DNA of 7,649 nucleotides from Clostridiales bacterium (GTDB taxonomy: Bacteria > Bacillota > Clostridia > Peptostreptococcales > Anaerovoracaceae): assembly GCA_003542355.1 (NCBI GenBank), contig DPKU01000057.1, positions 919-8,567 on the forward strand, read 5' to 3'. Position 1 is the stretch's first letter. Each line of letters opens with the position of its first letter. The notes beneath the pieces were generated by a model. That model was not told the DNA's origin, ran no database searches, and saw only the letters and a list, made by a program, of their open reading frames with translations. Shown here one piece after another: positions 1 to 4,540 of this stretch. A program made the translations under genes and the position numbers.

Positions 1-119
1 TCTTCTTCCATGCCAAAGGCTGCAATTGATTTTTGAAGCGTATTAAAAACCTCCAGCGCGCCTCGGTCCAGACTTTCAGGATCACTCGATACCAGTACCA
101 TTGAACGATATGCTTTCAT
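1..119 (-). CDS. Second NuoF/HydB-like NADH-binding subunit, N-terminal fragment (runs off left edge)
   Basis: Only the first 39 codons lie in the window; the frame is open to the edge. The ATG is preceded by AGGAG at 126-130, six bases upstream, and this ribosome site overlaps the stop codon of the NuoE-like gene before it (9-nt gap), so the two are one transcript. The start MKAYRSMVLV, followed by a region rich in Glu, Leu and Lys, matches the first strand and helix of the thioredoxin-like domain that opens HydB/NuoF proteins of bifurcating hydrogenases. In T. maritima HydB this strand is followed by CVGTGC, whose two cysteines help hold a [2Fe-2S] cluster. Here the same place reads SSDPES, with Ser11 and Ser16 at the two cysteine positions. 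The NADH, FMN and [4Fe-4S] regions would lie outside the window. The NuoF assignment rests on this short N-terminus and on its position after a NuoE gene, so it is probable, not certain. Confidence 0.72.
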   Translation of the reverse strand, partial: MKAYRSMVLVSSDPESLDRGALEVFNTLQKSIAAFGMEE

Positions 120-128
120 CGGGTTCTC

Positions 129-608
129 CTATTTGTAGTTTTCCAAAATATTGGGGACTTGGTCCGGTGTGACATTCCCGTAGATGTCATTATCAATGAT
201 CATCACCGGACCGACACCGCACACACCCAGGCAGCTTGTTGTCAGAAGTGTCCATTTATCATCGGCGCTGGTCTCTCCCTTGGAAAGGCCGAGCTCCTTC
301 TGCAGTTTCTGCCAAACCTGGCGGCCGCCTGCAACGTGGCAGGGTGCGCTCTCACAGAACTGGATCACATGCCGTCCGCGCGGTTCGGTGGAAAGCATCC
401 GGTAAAAAGTCGCAACAGAATAGATGTGGCTGGTAGGGATGTTCATCTGTTGGCTTAATTCCTGGATCGCGTCGTCAGAAATGTAACCAAATTCACCATT
501 AATTTCATGGAGAATGGGGATGAGTTCGGCTTTCTCACGCCCTTGCTCCTTGACAAGTGTCCGCACAAGCAGGCGGACATCCTGTTCTTTTTTGGCTTCA
601 ACTGGCAT
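129..608 (-). CDS. nuoE: NuoE-like [2Fe-2S] subunit of an NADH-linked oxidoreductase (second copy)
   Basis: This 159-residue protein has the usual length of the 24-kDa (NuoE/HydC) family, which carries one [2Fe-2S] cluster in a thioredoxin fold and passes electrons to or from the NuoF flavoprotein. An N-terminal helical region (about 10-75) contains the family's motifs INGEFGYIS and SVATFYRML. All four cluster cysteines are present: Cys85 and Cys90 (CESAPC) and Cys126 and Cys130 (CLGVC), followed by the conserved GVGPVM. The ATG has a very strong purine-rich site, AGGAGGAAGG, at 611-620. It lies 33 nt after the NuoF/HydB-like gene and 9 nt before the second NuoF-like gene. It is clearly diverged from the other NuoE here: the N-terminus differs and there is no extra CxxC. 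It probably partners the NuoF encoded just after it. It is soluble and cytoplasmic by composition. Whether it serves a hydrogenase, formate dehydrogenase or other enzyme cannot be told from this window. Confidence 0.93.
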   Translation of the reverse strand: MPVEAKKEQDVRLLVRTLVKEQGREKAELIPILHEINGEFGYISDDAIQELSQQMNIPTSHIYSVATFYRMLSTEPRGRHVIQFCESAPCHVAGGRQVWQKLQKELGLSKGETSADDKWTLLTTSCLGVCGVGPVMIIDNDIYGNVTPDQVPNILENYK

Positions 609-610
609 AA

Positions 611-620
611 CCTTCCTCCT
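611..620 (-). promoter_or_regulatory. Strong ribosome binding site of the second nuoE
   Basis: The minus strand reads AGGAGGAAGG two bases before the ATG at 608. The AGGAGG core is at a good distance (about 6 bases). It lies within the 33-nt gap after the NuoF/HydB-like gene and fixes the start of the 159-residue reading. No promoter or terminator is visible in the gap. Confidence 0.8.
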
Positions 621-641
621 CTGATAGTATCGGTAACGGGC

Positions 642-2393
642 TTACTTGATTTCGATGGCATCGTATGGACAAAGCTGTTCACAGATGCCGCATTTGATGC
701 AGATATCAGGGTCAATGACATGGGTTTGTCGACGCTCACCGGAGATGGCGTTGACAGGGCAGTTCCGGGCGCAGAGTCCGCAGCCCGTACAGGGACCGTC
801 AATGATCTCGAATCGGATCAGAGACTTGCAAACTTTTGCAGGGCAGCGTTTTTCGTAGATATGCGCTTCGTACTCGTCCAGGAAATGCTCCAGGGTGCTT
901 TTAACGGGGTTGGGAGCGCCTTTCCCCAAACCGCAGAGACTGTTCTCGTTGATCTGATCACAGAGATAACGCAAGGTGTCGATATCTTCGGGCTTGCCTT
1001 TTCCTTCGCAGATACGGGTCAGTATTTCCAGAATGCGCCGGGTGCCCACACGACAGGGCGTGCATTTCCCGCAGCTTTCATCCTGGGTGAATTCCATGAA
1101 GAAGCGGGCGATGTCCACCATGCAGGTGTTTTCGTCCATGACGATGACGCCGCCGGAGCCCATGATGGCACCGACCTTGGCAATCTCTTCGTAGTCCACG
1201 GGGGTGTCGAGGAGATGTTCGGGGATGCACCCGCCCGAGGGGCCGCCAAGCTGCACCCCCTTGAACTTGCGCTTTTTAGGAATGCCGCCGCCGATGTCGT
1301 AGATCAGGGTGCGCAATGGTGTGCCCATGGGCACCTCCACCAATCCAATGTTGTTGACATCGCCGGACATGGCGAACACCTTGGTGCCCTTGCTCGTGGC
1401 GGTACCCACGGAGGCATACCAGTCGCCGCCATGGAGCATGATCTGAGGCACATTGCACAGGGTTTCCACATTGTTGAGAATGGTGGGTTTTTCCCACAAC
1501 CCTTTGTGGGCCGGAAAGGGGGGGCGGGGGCGCGGCATGCCGCGACGTCCTTCGATCGAGCGCATCAGGGCGGTTTCCTCGCCGCAGACGAAGGCGCCGG
1601 CACCCTGGTAGATCTCGATGTCGAAATCAAAGCCCGATCCGAGGATGTCATCCCCCAGCAGGCCGCGCTCTTTGGCTTGCGTGATGGCGATCTGCAGACG
1701 GGTGATGGCCAGTGGATACTCGGTGCGCGCATAGATGTAGCCTTTGCGGGCATCGATGGCCTTGGCCGCGATGATCATGCCTTCGAGCACCGAATGGGGG
1801 TCGGCTTCGAGGATGCTGCGGTCCATGAATGCGCCGGGGTCGCCCTCATCCGCATTGCAGACCACATATTTTACGGGCTCGCTTTGCCGTTTCACCTGGA
1901 CCCACTTTTTCCCCGTAGGGAATCCGCCGCCGCCCCGTCCCCGAAGATCAGAGCCCAAAACAACGTCGCAAATCTCGTCTGCGGTCATATTTCGGATGGC
2001 TTTTGACAGTGCCCGATAGCCGCCGGAAGCGATATAATCTTCGATGCGCTCCGGGTTGATGATGCCGCAGTTTTTCATCACGACCCGAGTCTGCTTATCC
2101 AGAAAAGCCTGACCGTCTGCAGGGATCATAGCGGGTGTATAGGGCGTGCCGCCCACAACGTGAGCGTCAAAAATAAGCTTTGCCGTATCCGGTGTCACCT
2201 TGGTATAACGGGTCATTTCCCCGTTGTCGTCATAGATGTCCACGATCGGCTCCAGGTAGCACAATCCGATGCAGCCCGTCACGTCGACGGGTACATCCAT
2301 TTCTGCAGCACGGATCTGTTCGGCAAACGCCGCGGCGGTCTTCTTTGCGCCGGATGCGATCCCGCAGCTTCCCTGTCCTACGAGTATTCTCAT
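642..2393 (-). CDS. nuoF: NuoF/HydB-like NADH:FMN iron-sulfur subunit with C-terminal 2[4Fe-4S] domain
   Basis: This 583-residue protein has the full HydB layout of soluble bifurcating hydrogenases and related formate dehydrogenases. It oxidises or reduces NAD(H) at FMN and moves electrons through a chain of clusters in the cytoplasm. Domains in order: thioredoxin-like (1-80) with Cys10, Cys41 and Cys45; FMN/NADH domain with the glycine-rich GSDLRGRGGGGFPTGKKW (147-164), NADEGDPGAFMDR (180-192) and GAGAFVCGEETALM (264-277); an SLBB-like segment (about 335-400); the N3-type [4Fe-4S] site Cys441, Cys444, Cys447 and Cys487; and a two-cluster ferredoxin tail with Cys535/538/541/545 and Cys565/568/571/575. 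The start chosen is the ATG at 2393, which overlaps the stop of the preceding nuoE as ATGA and has AAGGAAGGA upstream. A 41-residue extension is possible in frame but lies inside that gene and is not family-like. T. maritima HydB is similar throughout. One oddity is that the first [2Fe-2S] cysteine is Val5. Confidence 0.96.
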   Translation of the reverse strand: MRILVGQGSCGIASGAKKTAAAFAEQIRAAEMDVPVDVTGCIGLCYLEPIVDIYDDNGEMTRYTKVTPDTAKLIFDAHVVGGTPYTPAMIPADGQAFLDKQTRVVMKNCGIINPERIEDYIASGGYRALSKAIRNMTADEICDVVLGSDLRGRGGGGFPTGKKWVQVKRQSEPVKYVVCNADEGDPGAFMDRSILEADPHSVLEGMIIAAKAIDARKGYIYARTEYPLAITRLQIAITQAKERGLLGDDILGSGFDFDIEIYQGAGAFVCGEETALMRSIEGRRGMPRPRPPFPAHKGLWEKPTILNNVETLCNVPQIMLHGGDWYASVGTATSKGTKVFAMSGDVNNIGLVEVPMGTPLRTLIYDIGGGIPKKRKFKGVQLGGPSGGCIPEHLLDTPVDYEEIAKVGAIMGSGGVIVMDENTCMVDIARFFMEFTQDESCGKCTPCRVGTRRILEILTRICEGKGKPEDIDTLRYLCDQINENSLCGLGKGAPNPVKSTLEHFLDEYEAHIYEKRCPAKVCKSLIRFEIIDGPCTGCGLCARNCPVNAISGERRQTHVIDPDICIKCGICEQLCPYDAIEIK

Positions 2394-2923
2394 GCGAGTC
2401 CTTCCTTTCTGCGGATGTCTTCCAGTATTTCGATCGCGCTGTCCGGGGTGAGATTGCCGTAAGTCTCTTCCGTATCCCCTGTCTTGATCATCATGACCGG
2501 AGCCAGACTGCAGCAACCCAGGCAGGCCACATTATTCAGAGTAAACAGATTGTCGGGCGTGGTTTCCTTGTCCTTGATGCCAAGCTCGTGACAGATCGCT
2601 TTTTCCACGGCCAGGGAGCCGTTCACATGACACGCGGTGCCTTGACACAAGAGAATCAAATGCTTCCCGATGGGATTCAAACGAAACTGGGAATAGAATG
2701 TGACCACACCAAAAATTTTTGCCTGGGTATGGCCGGTGACGTCCGAAATGCGTTTGATAACGTCTCTTGGCAGATAGCCGTAGATCTCTTGTGCCTTCTG
2801 CAATATGATGATCAGATTTCCCTGTACGTCTTTGTATTCATTGAGTACCAGATCCAATTGGGCATATTCGCTGCTGTGGCAGTTGGAACAAAGATGCTTG
2901 TCTGTTCTTTGATTGTGTTCCAT
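2390..2923 (-). CDS. nuoE: NuoE-like [2Fe-2S] subunit of an NADH-linked oxidoreductase (first gene of operon)
   Basis: A 177-residue member of the 24-kDa NuoE/HydC family. It should carry one [2Fe-2S] cluster and pair with the NuoF/HydB-like protein encoded next, with which it shares an ATGA stop-start overlap. The helical part has IYGYLP (47-52) and FGVVTFYSQF (71-80). The cluster ligands are Cys93 and Cys98 (CQGTAC) and Cys134 and Cys138 (CLGCC), followed by SLAPVM. The protein is slightly longer than usual because of an N-terminal tail of about 20 residues holding an extra CxxC (Cys12, Cys15, flanked by histidines), which could bind a metal or form a disulfide. The ATG is backed by GGAGGA at 2928-2933, four to five bases upstream. 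It is the first gene of the redox operon: a terminator and a Rex-like operator lie immediately upstream. HndA and HydC are the closest named relatives I can suggest, but the catalytic partner is unseen. Confidence 0.94.
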   Translation of the reverse strand: MEHNQRTDKHLCSNCHSSEYAQLDLVLNEYKDVQGNLIIILQKAQEIYGYLPRDVIKRISDVTGHTQAKIFGVVTFYSQFRLNPIGKHLILLCQGTACHVNGSLAVEKAICHELGIKDKETTPDNLFTLNNVACLGCCSLAPVMMIKTGDTEETYGNLTPDSAIEILEDIRRKEGLA

Positions 2924-2937
2924 AATGTCCTCCTACT

Positions 2938-2955
2938 TTGTTAAATATTTATCAC
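2938..2955. promoter_or_regulatory. Rex-like operator before the NuoE/NuoF operon
   Basis: The plus strand reads TTGTTAAATATTTATCAC. The clostridial Rex consensus is TTGTTAA-N4-TTAACAA. The left half matches 7 of 7 and the right half 5 of 7 (TTATCAC), with the correct 4-bp spacer, and the central TAAATATTTA is a perfect palindrome. It sits 14 bp upstream of the first nuoE start codon and would cover the likely -10 region and start of transcription, as expected for a repressor. Rex represses NADH-oxidising and fermentative genes when NADH/NAD+ is low, which fits NADH-linked genes downstream. No rex gene is in the window, so binding is inferred. Confidence 0.62.
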
Positions 2956-2976
2956 AGTGTTCAATGTAACACAGAA
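2948..2976 (-). promoter_or_regulatory. Tentative promoter of the NuoE/NuoF operon
   Basis: The minus strand has TGTGATAAA, which can be read as an extended -10 element (GATAAA at 2948-2953 with TGT before it). At 17 bp upstream the -35 position holds only TTCTGT (2971-2976), a poor match. Transcription would start near 2941, leaving a short leader that still contains the GGAGGA ribosome site. An operon promoter is expected here because the unit upstream ends in a terminator, but this exact placement is weak. Confidence 0.35.
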
Positions 2977-3030
2977 AGCAGCTTTCGTAAAGGGGGGAAA
3001 TGAAAAATTGTTTAAAATATTTTGCAATAC

Positions 3031-3063
3031 AAGAAAAACAGGGGCGATTTCACGCCCCTGTTT
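3031..3063 (-). terminator. Intrinsic terminator of the RNHCP gene
   Basis: On the minus strand an 11-bp perfect stem (arms 3053-3063 and 3036-3046, with core CAGGGGCG/CGCCCCTG) encloses a 6-nt loop and runs straight into TTTTTCTT. It lies 37 nt past the stop codon of the RNHCP gene. It separates that transcript from the NuoE/NuoF operon. The other strand lacks a comparable U-run, so it works in the minus direction. Confidence 0.9.
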
Positions 3064-3099
3064 GGGTATTAAACTAAATTTTCCTGTTTTTTCGGCGAT

Positions 3100-3525
3100 T
3101 TACCGGATCGTGCCCTCGCCGCCCATCAGCCTCGTCAGCTCCTCGATTCTTTCCAGAGGAAATGGCGAAAGCGCAACCGGCTTCATGGCCAGGGACATCA
3201 GCTTCATGGGATTGTCATCCGCCGCGATGCGATTCGATGACAGATCTCCGCATTGACGGCAGCGATGAATGATCGCCCATTCTCCGTTTTTTCGTACCCA
3301 TATCGCGATGGGATCCATGATCCCGCCGCAGTCGGATTCCCGGTCACCCGGATCGATGTCTACATGCAGGCTGGTCAAGCAGTTCGGGCAGTGGTTTCGA
3401 TGCTCACTGCCGGCGCCGGCGGGTACGACCGGGCGGCCGCATACCTTGCAGGTAAACGTTTCATTGCATGCGTGTTTTTTGTAATATCCTTTTTCAAATG
3501 ATTTTCTCTTATTTTCCCGATTCAT
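3100..3525 (-). CDS. RNHCP-domain zinc-ribbon protein
   Basis: A 141-residue soluble protein. Its signature is RNHCPNCL (43-50), followed by SLHVD and PGDR, which is the diagnostic core of the RNHCP family (a domain of unknown function named after this motif). Cysteine pairs at 26/29 (CKVC), 46/49 (CPNC) and 89/92 (CRQC), plus Cys66, suggest one or two zinc-ribbon-like sites. The C-terminal 45 residues are less typical and contain an amphipathic stretch. The ATG at 3525 is chosen because AGGAGG lies at 3535-3540, nine bases upstream, and the basic start MNRENKRKSF is family-like. A 22-residue extension from a TTG at 3591 is open but has no proper ribosome site and would run through the leader hairpin. 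It is a single-gene unit with its own promoter, leader ORF and terminator. No biochemical role is known to me; nucleic acid or ribosome binding is a guess from the zinc ribbons. Confidence 0.93.
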   Translation of the reverse strand: MNRENKRKSFEKGYYKKHACNETFTCKVCGRPVVPAGAGSEHRNHCPNCLTSLHVDIDPGDRESDCGGIMDPIAIWVRKNGEWAIIHRCRQCGDLSSNRIAADDNPMKLMSLAMKPVALSPFPLERIEELTRLMGGEGTIR

Positions 3526-3562
3526 GGGGATCGTCCTCCTAAAAGTAAGTGTGATACCTTTT

Positions 3563-3598
3563 GGGAGGCGTTGCGGAAATGGTGTTCGCAAACCTCCC
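3563..3598 (-). promoter_or_regulatory. Leader hairpin between leader ORF and RNHCP gene (possible translational attenuator)
   Basis: In the RNA (minus strand) GGGAGG (3598-3593) pairs with CCUCCC (3568-3563), and an inner CGCAA/UUGCG stem (3587-3591 with 3571-3575) extends it across a small internal loop. The terminal loop is 11 nt. The 5' arm begins two bases after the stop codon of the leader ORF. The 3' arm CCUCC is also complementary to GGAGG in the Shine-Dalgarno of the RNHCP gene about 22 nt further on, so two mutually exclusive structures can form. No U-run follows, so it is not a terminator. Confidence 0.6.
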
Positions 3599-3600
3599 GG

Positions 3601-3636
3601 TCAGCGCACCGTCTCCATTGAATGGTTGTATTTCAT
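3601..3636 (-). CDS. Putative 11-residue leader peptide upstream of the RNHCP gene
   Basis: A short ORF reads MKYNHSMETVR and then TGA. It has an excellent ribosome site, AAGGAG at 3645-3650, eight bases before the ATG, as good as those of the full genes nearby. It lies about 40 nt after the predicted start of transcription and 75 nt before the RNHCP start codon, in the same mRNA. The peptide shows no run of one amino acid of the kind used for amino-acid starvation attenuation. A regulatory hairpin starts two bases after its stop, so a ribosome terminating there would cover the 5' arm. It could instead be a tiny functional protein, or a chance ORF. Confidence 0.55.
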   Translation of the reverse strand: MKYNHSMETVR

Positions 3637-3682
3637 AAAACAATCTCCTTTATTTCTGTTATTCGCCTTGCGGCCGATTGAC

Positions 3683-3711
3683 AGTATAGCAAATGTCGTC
3701 AGGCAAATCAA
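3683..3711 (-). promoter_or_regulatory. Promoter of the leader ORF/RNHCP transcript
   Basis: The minus strand carries TTGATT (3706-3711), a 17-bp spacer, and TATACT (3683-3688) preceded by TGC, an extended -10. The -35 matches TTGACA at 4 of 6 and the -10 matches TATAAT at 5 of 6. Transcription would start near 3676, giving a leader of about 150 nt. It begins only 11 bp after the stop codon of the PHP gene, and I see no terminator between them, so read-through from the upstream operon is also possible. Confidence 0.78.
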
Positions 3712-3721
3712 TAGGTCTGCG

Positions 3722-4540
3722 CTAAGATTCCAAGGGCAGAAACACCGGACTGCGCTCTTTGTAGATACAATAATACCGAAACCCGCAATCCCTTACGATT
3801 TTCGAGGCCACTTCGAAGGAACCGCCGATCCAATCGGGCCGATGCGCATCCGAACCGAAGGTGATGATCTCACCGCCCAGTTCCCGATAGCGCCTCAGGA
3901 CCGAGGTGTCCGGACCGGGCTGTCCCATCCCGCGGTACAGGGTCTTGGTATTGCATTCGATCCCTTTGCCCTTCCGGATCACCGTCAGCAGAATTTCGTC
4001 CAGAAGCTCTGCATATTTCGCATAGGTGAAGTACCGGTTTTTCGAGGGCAGATCTCTGAGTACAAAATCAATATGACCCACCACGTCGTAGGCGTCCGTC
4101 GCGGCAATATTGTCCAGCTCCGTTTGGAAATAAGCACGGCAGGCCTCTTCTTCGGAACGGTCCGCATACAGTGCCGGATCTTCCGTATCCCGTCCGTCGT
4201 AGCAGTGGGTGGAGCCTATGACAAAATCAAAAGGATACTTCGCAACGTACTTGTTCAGCATTTCGCCCAAGTGGACTTGAAGCCCCAGTTCAATGCCGAA
4301 AAGCACTTCGATCTGTTCTGCATATTTTTCTCTGACTGCCCGAAGCCCGTTGAGATACCCTTCCGTATCTCCGGTATCCGACAGCAGATAAATGCTGTGC
4401 CACGCCGGGTAGTCGTAGTCCTGGTGATCCGTGATGGCAATGTGTTTCATGCCCAGACTGATGGCTTTCCTGATCTGATCCTCCACCGGCGCAGTCGAAT
4501 CGCTGGAAAAGCAGGTGTGAACATGCATATCTGATATCAC
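3722..4540 (-). CDS. PHP-domain phosphoesterase, HisJ-type histidinol-phosphatase family
   Basis: A 272-residue cytoplasmic metallo-phosphoesterase of the PHP family, of the HisJ/HisK size and pattern. The expected metal ligands are visible: HVHT (His6, His8), TDH (Asp38, His39), GIELGL (Glu84), GSTH (His112), VGHIDF (His156) and GSDAH (Asp231, His233). Family members hydrolyse phosphomonoesters such as histidinol phosphate using a trinuclear metal site. The start is a GTG at 4540, which overlaps the kinase stop codon as GTGA, has AAGGAAGGGA seven bases upstream and gives the family-typical MISDMHVHT. The next ATG (4528) is too far from that site. It is the last gene of a DUF4342, regulator, kinase, phosphatase operon. 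No histidine biosynthesis genes are nearby, so its true substrate may be something else, for example a phosphorylated metabolite tied to the sensor's signal. Confidence 0.93.
   Translation of the reverse strand: MISDMHVHTCFSSDSTAPVEDQIRKAISLGMKHIAITDHQDYDYPAWHSIYLLSDTGDTEGYLNGLRAVREKYAEQIEVLFGIELGLQVHLGEMLNKYVAKYPFDFVIGSTHCYDGRDTEDPALYADRSEEEACRAYFQTELDNIAATDAYDVVGHIDFVLRDLPSKNRYFTYAKYAELLDEILLTVIRKGKGIECNTKTLYRGMGQPGPDTSVLRRYRELGGEIITFGSDAHRPDWIGGSFEVASKIVRDCGFRYYCIYKERSPVFLPLES

Noticed and set aside
1515..1535. G-rich run on the plus strand that could suggest a G-quadruplex or slippage site
   Set aside because: It simply encodes the conserved RPRPPFP segment of NuoF, and the reading frame is intact across it.
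507..2006. A 499-codon open frame on the plus strand opposite the HydB-like gene
   Set aside because: It is an antisense shadow of a GC-rich, highly conserved coding region. Its product has no recognisable domain, and the minus-strand frame carries every expected NuoF motif.
2394..2516. 41-residue N-terminal extension of the HydB-like protein
   Set aside because: It overlaps the end of the nuoE gene out of frame, is unlike the family, and the ATGA overlap with AAGGAAGGA gives a better start at 2393.
3008..3027. AT-rich imperfect palindrome TTGTTTAAAATATTTTGCAA as a second Rex site
   Set aside because: The half-site spacing and internal symmetry do not fit the 18-bp Rex consensus. It lies between the terminator and the promoter, where AT-rich sequence is expected.
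3526..3591. TTG-started 22-residue extension of the RNHCP protein
   Set aside because: It would start inside the leader hairpin with GGGAGG only about one base away, and AGGAGG at 3535-3540 points to the ATG at 3525.
3563..3598. Hairpin in the RNHCP leader as a transcription terminator
   Set aside because: On the minus strand the 3' arm is followed by AAAAGG and not a U-run, and on the plus strand by GGTCAG. It is kept only as a possible translational control element.
3524..4534. A 336-codon open frame on the plus strand opposite the PHP gene
   Set aside because: No motif in the product. The opposite strand has all PHP metal ligands and a coupled start, so this is a shadow.
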